Assembly: GCA_019234945.1 (NCBI GenBank)
Contig: JAFAKX010000050.1
Span: 1 to 42,191, forward strand
Origin: Silvibacterium sp.
GTDB lineage: Bacteria > Acidobacteriota > Terriglobia > Terriglobales > Acidobacteriaceae
Reading direction: 5' to 3'
Length of the DNA stretch: 42,191 bases
Positions 7,913 through 16,020 of the stretch are shown one piece after another; position 1 is the stretch's first letter, and each line of letters begins with the position of its first letter. A program made the position numbers and the translations under genes. A model generated the notes under the pieces. It saw nothing but the letters and a program-made list of their open reading frames with translations. It made no database searches and was not told the DNA's origin.

Positions 7913-8692
7913 TTGGCCCGTCAGCTTTACACCGCTTATGTCGATCGGAAGCTCCTGCTGTCGGAGCCAGCCCAGTGCTTCCATCTCGAGTTTTCCGTTC
8001 CGGAACTCGAGAAATTCGACTTCATTCCCGGCCAGTTTGTCTCGACCGTTGCTCCTGACCCGAACGGCAAACAGCAAACGCGCGCCTACTCGATTGCTTC
8101 GGCTCCGCGGGGGAACAAATTCGACCTCTGCGTGAATCGCGTCGAGGGCGGATTCTTCTCCAACCTGCTTTGCGATCTCGAGCCGGGCGACAAAGTTGAG
8201 TTCCATGGTCCGCACGGGCTTTTTACCCTTCGCCAGCCGTTTACGGATAGCGTTTTCATCGCCACCGGAACCGGCATTGCGCCGATGCTTGCCTTCGTGC
8301 AGCATCTTTTTCCGGACAATGGAGAAGACCGCAGCAACAGCCGCGACATCTGGCTCGTCTACGGAACACGCTACGAGACCGAAATCTATTATCAGAAATA
8401 TTTCGAGAGGATAGCCGCCGAGCGGCACAACTTCCGCTACGTCTCAACGCTGAGCCGAGCCAAAGAAGGCTGGGAGGGCCTGCGCGGATATGTGCAGGAT
8501 CACGTTGCGCGCATCCTCGATCAGCGTGATTCATTGAACCATTCAGGGGCCTTGCCGACGGCCGCCGAAGGCACAGGGTTCGACATCCACGCCTATATCT
8601 GCGGGCTCAACGACATGGTGTCCGGCAACCGCGACCGGCTCACCGAGCGCGGATGGCAGCGTAAGCAGATCATCTTCGAGCGCTACGACTAG
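7913..8692 (+). CDS. ferredoxin/flavodoxin-NADP+ reductase-like flavoprotein
   Basis: The 259-residue protein belongs to the FNR superfamily. It has an FAD-binding barrel with PGQFVS and RAYSIAS, then an NADP-binding domain with ATGTGIAPMLAF and a C-terminal YICGLNDMV, and ends in ERYD. It lacks a fused 2Fe-2S ferredoxin domain. It would pass electrons between NADPH and a ferredoxin or flavodoxin. The frame opens after TAA 7877-7879, and the only reasonable start is TTG 7913; the nearby ATG 7938 is out of frame. It lies 131 bases after the histidine kinase on the same strand, so co-transcription is possible but not shown. Its stop overlaps the stop of the convergent mscS-like gene within CTAG. 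Confidence 0.88.
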   Translation: MARQLYTAYVDRKLLLSEPAQCFHLEFSVPELEKFDFIPGQFVSTVAPDPNGKQQTRAYSIASAPRGNKFDLCVNRVEGGFFSNLLCDLEPGDKVEFHGPHGLFTLRQPFTDSVFIATGTGIAPMLAFVQHLFPDNGEDRSNSRDIWLVYGTRYETEIYYQKYFERIAAERHNFRYVSTLSRAKEGWEGLRGYVQDHVARILDQRDSLNHSGALPTAAEGTGFDIHAYICGLNDMVSGNRDRLTERGWQRKQIIFERYD

Positions 8693-10317
8693 TTCACGTT
8701 GGCCGGCGCCTGCCAGGGAACTGCAAGCGCTGCACCGGTCTCTTCGAGAATCTTCAGCACGCTGATGAAGAGCTGTTCCTGGGCCTCAACGCAGCGGGCG
8801 AAGTCGGCGACAGGAGAAATCAGCAGATACGCCCATATCTCCATTCGCAGGCCGGACGGGCTGAGGTCGATCAGCCGCACGCGCGATGAACTGCTCTCGA
8901 CTTCCCTGGTTTCCTGCAGGAGCCGTTCGATGCCGCTTTGCACCTGTCTGACCTGCTCGGAAGTCGTATCCTGGCGCAGGCTGAACGCTTTTTGGACAAG
9001 GAACTTGTCTCGCAATGAGAAGTTTTGAATGCTCTGCTGGACAACCTTGGAATTCGGCAGCGTTACGACGCAGCGGTCGCCCATCCGCAGCTTCAGGGAG
9101 CTCAGGCCGATGTCCTCCACCGTGCCCATATCGTCACCGATCTTGCAGAGGTCGCCAACACGCAGCGCCTTTTGCCCGACAATGGTGATGCCCCCAAAGA
9201 AATTCTCAAGGGTCTTCTGCGCGCCCAGGGCCAGTGCGATTCCGCCGATCCCCAAGCCGGCCAGCAAAGCGCTCACGTCCACGCCTGCACGGCTCACGAG
9301 CACAAGGCAGGCGAACAATACCGCCGTGATCTTGAGAATCCGTACTGTAACACCCACAAAGGTTGCACGTGCAACCACAATGCTGCCGCCCGGTCCTTGC
9401 GTGAGGTAAACCGCCGCCAGGTCCATCGCGCGGATCAGGAGCCAGGTGACGCTGACCACCAGCAGAATGACGGCGCATTCATTCCAGAATTGCCGCGCAA
9501 GCACCGTCATCGAATATTGTGAAAAGAACTTTACCGTTGCCGAGAGCAGCAGGATGAACAGCGGCGCACGAAGCTTGCGGATGACGCGCTCTCCGCTTAC
9601 CGGCAGGATTCTTCCCAGCGCCGGCCCGAGCAGCCACTGCAGCAGGCGCGACAACAGCCCGGCGACTGCCAGCATAGCGACGATTGTCACCACGACCACC
9701 AGCCAGCGCCATATCGGGACCGAGAAGATTCGGTTTTCGACCATCCAGCGAGGGAACTTCTGTTCGAAGCCTGGCCCACTCAGCTCGTCGCTTACATCTG
9801 GAATCCGCGCCAGCGTCTCGGAAGAAAAGAGCCAGATCTGAGGCTCTCCGTGCCGCTGCACGCGCTCAACCACGATGTCCAGGGTCCCTTGGCTCGTCTT
9901 GACCGTTCCGACAAGATCACGCGAGGCTTGCAGGGTCTCGGATACATTCCCGGTCGTTTCACGGGAGAGGGTGTCAAGATTTCCGGTGAGGCCCTTATCC
10001 AGAACAGTCTGGAGTTCCTGTGCCAGCAATTCGGCCTGCTCTGGCGGCTTACGAGTGTTGAGATATTGAGCGGCGCGGGCATAATCGTGCTTTTGCGCGG
10101 CGAGCAGAAAGCCCACAACGCAGCCGTGCGGAGAGGATCGGCCCAAAGGATCCGGCGGCGGAGCGGGAGGCTGCGTCTCCGCCTGACCCGGTGTCGCCGC
10201 CCTAAGCGGATTCGCCGGCTTGCTTGGCTGGGCCTTCTGGGCGACTAGCCCTGAAACGCAAAGCCAGCACGCCAGCAATGCTGCCCAGACTCTGATTCGC
10301 AGACCCTTCGCCACCAT
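8689..10317 (-). CDS. MscS-family mechanosensitive ion channel
   Basis: The 542-residue protein starts with a signal peptide (WAALLACWLCVSGLVAQ) and a proline-rich linker. A periplasmic domain (about 60-190) follows, then several membrane helices (about 200-360). The MscS core includes the glycine/alanine-rich pore helix (LLAGLGIGGIALALGAQ) followed by KTLENFFGGI and the beta domain VGDLCKIGDDMGTVEDIGL. It is longer than E. coli MscS (286 residues) because of the exported N-terminal domain. It should release solutes on hypo-osmotic shock; a signalling role is possible. It converges on the FNR gene with overlapping stop codons. It is followed at 10387 by ribE on the same strand, 69 bases upstream of its start. 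Confidence 0.9.
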   Translation of the reverse strand: MVAKGLRIRVWAALLACWLCVSGLVAQKAQPSKPANPLRAATPGQAETQPPAPPPDPLGRSSPHGCVVGFLLAAQKHDYARAAQYLNTRKPPEQAELLAQELQTVLDKGLTGNLDTLSRETTGNVSETLQASRDLVGTVKTSQGTLDIVVERVQRHGEPQIWLFSSETLARIPDVSDELSGPGFEQKFPRWMVENRIFSVPIWRWLVVVVTIVAMLAVAGLLSRLLQWLLGPALGRILPVSGERVIRKLRAPLFILLLSATVKFFSQYSMTVLARQFWNECAVILLVVSVTWLLIRAMDLAAVYLTQGPGGSIVVARATFVGVTVRILKITAVLFACLVLVSRAGVDVSALLAGLGIGGIALALGAQKTLENFFGGITIVGQKALRVGDLCKIGDDMGTVEDIGLSSLKLRMGDRCVVTLPNSKVVQQSIQNFSLRDKFLVQKAFSLRQDTTSEQVRQVQSGIERLLQETREVESSSSRVRLIDLSPSGLRMEIWAYLLISPVADFARCVEAQEQLFISVLKILEETGAALAVPWQAPANVN

Positions 10318-10386
10318 GCGGTAAGGATACGCCCAGAGCGTAAGCGGTCTGACTCCTTACCGGTACCTCAGAATGGCGTCCGCTGA

Positions 10387-11040
10387 TTAGTATCCGTTGG
10401 CGACCAGGTACTCCACGGTCAGCTCGAAGGTCGTCGCCCGCATTCGTTCAACCGCCAGCTTCATCAGAACATCGGCCTCGAGATTCACCGGCGATCCGGC
10501 TTTCAGCGTGTGTAGATTTGTCGCTGCATAGGTATGGGGCAGGATGGCAAGCCCGGCTGTTGTTCCATCCCACCGCGCGATCGTCAGGCTGATGCCTTCG
10601 ATTGCGATCGAACCTTTTTCGACCATGAACGGCCGGATCGTATCCGGAATCGCAACTTCGAGCCACCAGTCGGCGATGGCGCGATTCGCCGACGCATCAA
10701 CGGGATTCAGCGAAACTAGCGTGCCGGTCGCATCGACATGTCCCTGCACCACGTGCCCTCCGAGCGGCGCGCCGGCCGGAGTCGGCAACTCGAGGTTCAC
10801 CGTCGACCCGGACGCGAGCTGCGCAAGCGATGTGCGGGCGATCGTCTCGGCGGCCAAATCGGCGTGAAAGATGGGTGGCTCGATATCGAGCGCGGTCAGG
10901 CAGACGCCGCTCACTGCGACGCTGTCTCCGGTGCGCAGCTTCCCGGCAATCCCGGGAGCGTCTACGGCGATCCGCATGGTCCCGCTGCGCTGCTCGATCG
11001 AGAGAACCCGCCCTGTCGCCTCAATCAATCCGGTAAACAT
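10387..11040 (-). CDS. ribE: riboflavin synthase, alpha subunit
   Basis: The 217-residue protein dismutates two 6,7-dimethyl-8-ribityllumazine molecules to riboflavin and a pyrimidine. The two lumazine-binding repeats are visible: MFTGLIEATGRV at the N-terminus and GGHVVQGHVDATG at about residue 95. Length and the start at MFTGLIE fit the family (about 200-220). It lies 3 bases downstream of ribD, so the two are clearly co-transcribed. No FMN riboswitch is seen upstream of ribD; ftsY abuts it instead, so control is probably through the ftsY-side promoter. The lumazine synthase and ribA/B genes are not in the window. Confidence 0.95.
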   Translation of the reverse strand: MFTGLIEATGRVLSIEQRSGTMRIAVDAPGIAGKLRTGDSVAVSGVCLTALDIEPPIFHADLAAETIARTSLAQLASGSTVNLELPTPAGAPLGGHVVQGHVDATGTLVSLNPVDASANRAIADWWLEVAIPDTIRPFMVEKGSIAIEGISLTIARWDGTTAGLAILPHTYAATNLHTLKAGSPVNLEADVLMKLAVERMRATTFELTVEYLVANGY

Positions 11041-11043
11041 TCG

Positions 11044-12225
11044 TTACGCCCATGGATCCCGTAGATAGCCTTCGAACCAGAAGTCGTGCCCAAGCTGCTG
11101 GACAGAAACCCTCGCCCACTCCGGTTTTGACGACTCTACGCTGTTGACCAGCGGCACGCCTGCTGCTCCTAGAAACATCGGCGCATAGAACAGGCTCAGC
11201 TTGTCGACTACCTCCACGGAAAGGCCGGAGCTGGCCACTTGCGAGCCGCTCTCAATCATGACAGAGGTGATCTCCATCTCGCCTAGCCGCTCGATCACTC
11301 GACGCAGAGAAACCCTCGCGCCGCCATGGACGGCTTCGACGCGCTCCACCCTCACCCCCAGCGCCTCGAGCGCCCGCTGCCGCTCAGACATGGAGATCGT
11401 GCAGAAGACGAGCACATCATCCTGGGCAGTGCGCACGACTTTCGAGTCAAGCCGCAGCCGCAGCGCCGAATCGAGCACGACGCGCATTAGCCGGCGTCGG
11501 CGCGGCAGGCCGGTACGGTCGGTGAGAAGTGGATCATCGGTCAGGATGGTATTAATGCCGGTGATCAGGGCGTCGGAGGCATGACGCATCTTCTGCACAG
11601 CCATTCTCGACTCCTCGCCGGTCAGCATGACAGGAAAGCCCCCAGGCGCGGTGCCCGGCGCCGGCGCAATCCGCCCGTCGAGAGACACCCCTGCCTTCAG
11701 GGTCACAAAGGGCAGGCCTGTCCGGATATAACGCGCAAAGCCGTCGTTCAACTCCTGAGCTTCGCCCGCGAGCAAGCCAACGTCGACCGCGATCCCGGCG
11801 GCTCTCAGTCGCTCGATACCCTGGCCGTTCACTGCCGGGTTCGGATCGCCGGTCGCCACCACGACCCTCGCCACCCCGGCTTCGATCAATGCCGCGGTAC
11901 ACGGTCCGGTTCGCCCAGTATGGCAACATGGCTCGAGCGTCACGTAAGCAGTCGCTCCGCGAGCTTCGCAACCCGCGGCTTTCAGAGCGACAACTTCTGC
12001 GTGATCCAGCCGGTCGTATTCGTGGAATCCGCGGCCGACGACAGCATCGCCTCTGACGAGCACGCAACCCACGGCGGGATTCGGAGAAGCCAGGCCCACG
12101 GATTGGCGGGCCAAGTCGAGCGCTTCCTTCATCCAGCGCTCGTCTTCGCGATTCATGGCTGAATTGTCTTGGTGTGTGGAGATCGGGTTGAGCGCAGACA
12201 TGCCTTTCAGCCTGTTGGTAATCAC
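11044..12225 (-). CDS. ribD: bifunctional riboflavin biosynthesis deaminase/reductase RibD
   Basis: The protein has an N-terminal zinc deaminase domain (HAEVVALKAAG; TLEPCCHTGRTGPC) and a C-terminal NADPH-dependent reductase domain (FVTLKAGVSLDGRIA). These are the second and third steps of riboflavin synthesis from GTP. The listed start is GTG 12225, directly after the ftsY stop. In-frame ATG codons at 12201 and 12156 are alternatives; the ATG at 12156 (MNREDERWM) gives the most family-typical N-terminus, but none of the three has a good Shine-Dalgarno. The C-terminal substrate region is standard. It lies between ftsY and ribE in a tight minus-strand operon. Confidence 0.93.
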   Translation of the reverse strand: MITNRLKGMSALNPISTHQDNSAMNREDERWMKEALDLARQSVGLASPNPAVGCVLVRGDAVVGRGFHEYDRLDHAEVVALKAAGCEARGATAYVTLEPCCHTGRTGPCTAALIEAGVARVVVATGDPNPAVNGQGIERLRAAGIAVDVGLLAGEAQELNDGFARYIRTGLPFVTLKAGVSLDGRIAPAPGTAPGGFPVMLTGEESRMAVQKMRHASDALITGINTILTDDPLLTDRTGLPRRRRLMRVVLDSALRLRLDSKVVRTAQDDVLVFCTISMSERQRALEALGVRVERVEAVHGGARVSLRRVIERLGEMEITSVMIESGSQVASSGLSVEVVDKLSLFYAPMFLGAAGVPLVNSVESSKPEWARVSVQQLGHDFWFEGYLRDPWA

Positions 12226-13191
12226 CTATTTGTCCAGTAGGGAATCCACGAATGCGCCGCTGTCGAAGGGGAGCAGGTCGTCGATCTTTTCGCCGACGCC
12301 GATATAGCGCACCGGCAGCTTCAGTTCACGCGCGATGGCCACCGCAATTCCGCCCTTCGCGGTGCCATCGAGTTTGGTGATCACGATGCCGGTAACTCCG
12401 GCCGACTCGGTAAACAAGCGCGCCTGCTGGAGCCCGTTCTGTCCGGTAGTGGCATCCATCACCAGCAGCACTTCATGAGGGGCATCCGGAACAAACCGCT
12501 GCGCGGTTCGTCGCATCTTTTCGAGCTCCGCCATCAGATTGTTCTTGGTATGCAGGCGCCCGGCAGTATCCACGATAAGAAAATCGATACCGCGCGCCTT
12601 GGCCGCATTCAGCGAGTCGAAAAGCACCGCCGATGGGTCGCTGCCCTGCTTGGATTTGATGAGTTCCACGCCGCTGCGCTGGCTCCAGACCTCGAGCTGT
12701 TCGATCGCCGCCGCGCGGAAAGTATCCGCGGCACACAACAGCACCGTTTTGCTCTGCGAGCGAAGGTACGCTGCAAGCTTGCCGCTGGTCGTTGTCTTGC
12801 CGGTGCCATTCACGCCGACCAGCAGGATGACTTCAGGGGGAGCCTCAACGCCGTGCGGAGTGCGTTGCTGCTCATCGAGCAGCGCCTTCAGCTGTGTCTT
12901 GAGCAGGTCCTTCAGTTCCGCTCCATCACGAATCTGCTGCCGTTTCGCGCGCTCGCGCAGTGTCGAGACAATTTCGGCCGCCGTCGTGACCCCGATATCG
13001 GACGCGATGAGGCTCATTTCGAGCTCTTCCAGCGCTTCCTCATCGACGGTTCGGGTGAGCGAAAGAACGCTGTCGATGCGCTCCTCGAGGTTCTCGCGCG
13101 TGCGCGAGACCGCCTCTCGCATCCGGTCGAGAAAGCCCTTCTTCTTCGGCTCTTCCTCTTCCTTTAGGCTCCCGAACAGGGTTTGGATCAT
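12226..13191 (-). CDS. ftsY: signal recognition particle receptor FtsY
   Basis: This SRP GTPase docks SRP-ribosome complexes at the inner membrane. An acidic N-terminal stretch (SLKEEEEPKKKG) and helical N domain precede the GTPase motifs GVNGTGKTTTSGK (P-loop), DTFRAAA, DTAGR and TKLDG. The ORF track begins at 13320, but ATG 13191 (MIQTLFG) is preceded by GAGGAAG at 9 bases spacing. The extra 43 residues overlap the HD-GYP gene and look non-coding, so 321 residues is preferred. The N-terminal acidic A domain is short, as in many non-enteric bacteria. Its RNA partner is the SRP RNA at 21.3 kb. Downstream ribD begins directly at its stop. Confidence 0.94.
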   Translation of the reverse strand: MIQTLFGSLKEEEEPKKKGFLDRMREAVSRTRENLEERIDSVLSLTRTVDEEALEELEMSLIASDIGVTTAAEIVSTLRERAKRQQIRDGAELKDLLKTQLKALLDEQQRTPHGVEAPPEVILLVGVNGTGKTTTSGKLAAYLRSQSKTVLLCAADTFRAAAIEQLEVWSQRSGVELIKSKQGSDPSAVLFDSLNAAKARGIDFLIVDTAGRLHTKNNLMAELEKMRRTAQRFVPDAPHEVLLVMDATTGQNGLQQARLFTESAGVTGIVITKLDGTAKGGIAVAIARELKLPVRYIGVGEKIDDLLPFDSGAFVDSLLDK

Positions 13192-13255
13192 GACAGGGTC
13201 TTCCTCATTGTCTTCTGTTTCGATAGTAGCAACTTGAGGGACCTTTATCCGGACG

Positions 13256-14314
13256 TCAAAAGATTTCGGAAAGTACGCGTTGTTGAGGGAAGGACACCGG
13301 CGGGCGTGGGCTCTTGACAACGATCTTGCCCCGCCTTACGAGAGCAATCAAAGCAGTGACGGCCGACGCATCATAACGTTTGACCGAAAGCCGGTTCAGC
13401 ACCTCTAGCACGTATTCAGGATCCATCGCGGCCTGGTAAGGACGTGATGTAGTCATCGCATCGAAGCTATCGGCGACCGCGATGATGCGCGCCATCATGG
13501 GAATCTGCTCGCCGCGCAGTCCGTAAGGATATCCCTGCCCATCGAGGGACTCGTGATGCAGTTCCACACCAGGAATCAGGTCCGCAAGGGCCTCAATGGG
13601 ACGCAGGATCGATGCACCCTTTACCGTATGGGCTTTCACGATTTCGAACTCCTCGGGAGTAAGCGGCGCTTCCTTTCTCACGATAGAGTCTTCAATGCCC
13701 AGCGTGCCTATGTCGTGCAGGAGTGCCGCCAGCCGGATACGTTCCACCTCCTCGGACCCGATACCCAGCTCGCGCGCAATGTCAGCTGAATAAGCCGCAA
13801 CGCGTTCCGAATGTCCGCGCAGGTAGTTCGTTCGTTCATCGATTGCCTTTGCGATCATTCGGATCAGTTCCGCCAATGTTGTGTACAGCTGGCTGGCTTC
13901 CGCCTGCTTGTCCAGAAATGCATTCTCGAGACTCCCGAGAGCCTTCTGCCATTCAACTGCAGGCTCTTCATAAAGAGTCCCACGCTGCCGTATGGCCTCC
14001 TCGTCCGCCTTCTGCAGCGACCTCGACTGTATGGTCTCGGCAAAAGTGCGGCTCAGATGCGTCAGCCGCTGGCCGGCCAATAGCGCAAGAAGCGCCCAGA
14101 ACAGCAGAATCGCGCCCATCAGGGCCAATACGCCCCACTGAAGATAAGTCGATACGTAGAGCAGAGCCAAACTGATCACAGACGCACCGCTCAAGGAAAA
14201 GAAAACACGCCAAAAGACTCGGCGGCGAATTGGACGTCCGTGAACCATGAGGATAGAGGTATCCGTTAGGAGGGAAAACCCGTCCTGCCTCAGTCTACTG
14301 AGATGAAATGCCAT
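13256..14314 (-). CDS. membrane-anchored HD-GYP phosphodiesterase
   Basis: The 352-residue protein carries two predicted membrane helices near the N-terminus (about 38-57 and 60-80) and a coiled linker. The HD-GYP domain (about 150-320) has LLHDIG (H200-D201), HHESLDGQGYPYG (253-265) and a downstream AVADSFDAMT. The HHE and GYP signatures are intact, so it should hydrolyse cyclic di-GMP or a related dinucleotide. No sensory PAS or receiver domain is present. A GAGAGG precedes ATG 14314 but only 2 bases away. It sits between ftsY and gpsA, 64 bases before the true ftsY start, so it may share their transcript. No GGDEF partner is nearby. Confidence 0.9.
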   Translation of the reverse strand: MAFHLSRLRQDGFSLLTDTSILMVHGRPIRRRVFWRVFFSLSGASVISLALLYVSTYLQWGVLALMGAILLFWALLALLAGQRLTHLSRTFAETIQSRSLQKADEEAIRQRGTLYEEPAVEWQKALGSLENAFLDKQAEASQLYTTLAELIRMIAKAIDERTNYLRGHSERVAAYSADIARELGIGSEEVERIRLAALLHDIGTLGIEDSIVRKEAPLTPEEFEIVKAHTVKGASILRPIEALADLIPGVELHHESLDGQGYPYGLRGEQIPMMARIIAVADSFDAMTTSRPYQAAMDPEYVLEVLNRLSVKRYDASAVTALIALVRRGKIVVKSPRPPVSFPQQRVLSEIF

Positions 14315-14363
14315 TGCCTCTCACACGAAAGTCGTAGAGGTATGGCTGGTTATTGGTCGCGTC

Positions 14364-15371
14364 CTATTCGTCGCGTCCAGGCCTGCTCATAAGATCCTGC
14401 ATGGCCTGCCGCGGATTCTTTTCGGCCGTCAGAATTGCCTCCACCTGCTCGGCAATGGGCATCTCCACCCCGTACTGCTTCGCGAGGCCGAGCGCGGCGG
14501 ATGTGGTTCGTACCCCCTCGGCCACCTTGCCATGAAGGTCAGAGAGAATCTCCTGCAACTGCCTGCCTTTCCCCAGTTCGATACCCACCCAACGGTTACG
14601 GGAGAGGGCGCCTGTGCAGGTCAGGACCAGATCGCCGATCCCCGAAAGGCCGGCCAGCGTCTCACGACTGCCGCCGCAGGCCACGGCGAGCCGTGTTACC
14701 TCTGCGACTCCCCGCGTAATCAGAGCCGCCGTGCTGTTGTACCCCAGGCCCAGTCCCGCGACGATCCCGGCCGCAATTGCAATCACATTCTTAAGCGCGC
14801 CGCCCAGCTCTACTCCGATGACATCGTCATTCGTATAGAGCCGCAGTGTCCCACTGCCGAACTCCCGCTGCACGAGCGAAGCCAGCGCCGCGTCAGCCGA
14901 GGCAATCGTCACCGCCGTTGGCGAGCCGGCCGCTACCTCCTGCGCAAACGATGGACCACTGAGCACGCCGCATCGCAGATTCAGATGATGCCGACCGAGC
15001 ACATCCGCAATCACCTGGCTCATGCGCAGATACGTTCCGTCCTCGACGCCCTTGGTCGCGCTCACCAGCAGCTGCTCGGTGTTTAAATGTGGGGCAAACA
15101 GCTCATACGACGCGCGCACGTGGTGCGATGGCATTACGCTAACGACAATTTCAGCATGACGCAGCGCCTCTTCCGCATCGCTGGTCACAGCAATCTGCCG
15201 CGGTATCGGAACCCCGGGCAGAAACGCCTTATTCTCCCCTGAATCCCGAATATCCGCCGCGACCTCGGGCGAATGTGCCCACAGCATGACGGCGTGACCA
15301 CCCCGGTGCGCAAGGCTCAGCGCGATGGCCGTGCCCCATGCGCCGCCGCCCATCACGGCGATCCGGCTCAT
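14364..15371 (-). CDS. gpsA: NAD(P)-dependent glycerol-3-phosphate dehydrogenase
   Basis: The 335-residue enzyme reduces dihydroxyacetone phosphate to sn-glycerol-3-phosphate, the backbone for phospholipids. It shows the Rossmann motif GGGAWGTAIA at the N-terminus, SATKGVEDG, GPSFAQEV and the catalytic-lysine region GGALKNVIAIAAG. Length is normal. Its ATG overlaps the TGA of plsY (ATGA), so the two enzymes, which supply and use glycerol-3-phosphate, are translationally coupled. Confidence 0.96.
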   Translation of the reverse strand: MSRIAVMGGGAWGTAIALSLAHRGGHAVMLWAHSPEVAADIRDSGENKAFLPGVPIPRQIAVTSDAEEALRHAEIVVSVMPSHHVRASYELFAPHLNTEQLLVSATKGVEDGTYLRMSQVIADVLGRHHLNLRCGVLSGPSFAQEVAAGSPTAVTIASADAALASLVQREFGSGTLRLYTNDDVIGVELGGALKNVIAIAAGIVAGLGLGYNSTAALITRGVAEVTRLAVACGGSRETLAGLSGIGDLVLTCTGALSRNRWVGIELGKGRQLQEILSDLHGKVAEGVRTTSAALGLAKQYGVEMPIAEQVEAILTAEKNPRQAMQDLMSRPGRDE

Positions 15372-16000
15372 GCCGCAGCCTTTGTCTTGCCGAAGCGGTA
15401 TTCTGTGCCATGCAGAAGCCGGCCGATATTCTCATGATGCTTGGCGATAACAATAATCGGCGCCAGCATCATCACGGCCGTAAGCCATACACCGTAAGCC
15501 GCATGCGGAAGCAGCAGTCCAAATGCCGGAAATGCCGCCGCCCCGACGATAGATGCCAACGATACATACCGCGATAAGGCAAACACCAGCACGAAGACTC
15601 CGAGAGAAGCCAAAGCCGCCCACGGTGCCAAAGCCAGAAACACCCCGAACGCAGTCGCCACTCCCTTGCCGCCCTTGAATCCCAGCCATACCGTATAGAT
15701 ATGGCCGACAATCGCGCCGATCGCAGCGAGGGCGACAGCGTTCGAGTATGGAACGCCGATCCGCACCGCAACATGTCCGGCGAGCAGAACCGCCGCATAT
15801 CCCTTGCACGCATCGAGGAGGAAGGTCAGGGCGCCGAGTCCCTTCGCGCCTGACCGGATCACATTCGTTGCACCGATATTGCCGCTGCCTTTCGAGCGGA
15901 TGTCCTCCTTGCGGAAAATCCTGACCAGCAGAAAGCCGAAGGGAATCGAGCCCAGCAGGTATGCGGCCAGCGCAATCGACAGGTAGGCAACAACAGGCAC
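15368..16000 (-). CDS. plsY: acyl-phosphate:glycerol-3-phosphate acyltransferase
   Basis: The 210-residue integral membrane enzyme transfers an acyl group from acyl-phosphate to glycerol-3-phosphate to make lysophosphatidic acid. It has the three conserved motifs of the family: GSIPFGFLLVR, GSGNIGATNV and GFKGGKGVAT, between about five hydrophobic segments. The start is GTG 16000. It is followed by gpsA with a 4-base overlap and preceded by cinA with a 20-base gap, so all three are likely one operon. The acyl-phosphate maker PlsX is not in the window. Confidence 0.95.
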   Translation of the reverse strand: MPVVAYLSIALAAYLLGSIPFGFLLVRIFRKEDIRSKGSGNIGATNVIRSGAKGLGALTFLLDACKGYAAVLLAGHVAVRIGVPYSNAVALAAIGAIVGHIYTVWLGFKGGKGVATAFGVFLALAPWAALASLGVFVLVFALSRYVSLASIVGAAAFPAFGLLLPHAAYGVWLTAVMMLAPIIVIAKHHENIGRLLHGTEYRFGKTKAAA

Positions 16001-16020
16001 TGCGCTAGAGTTTAGCAGTC

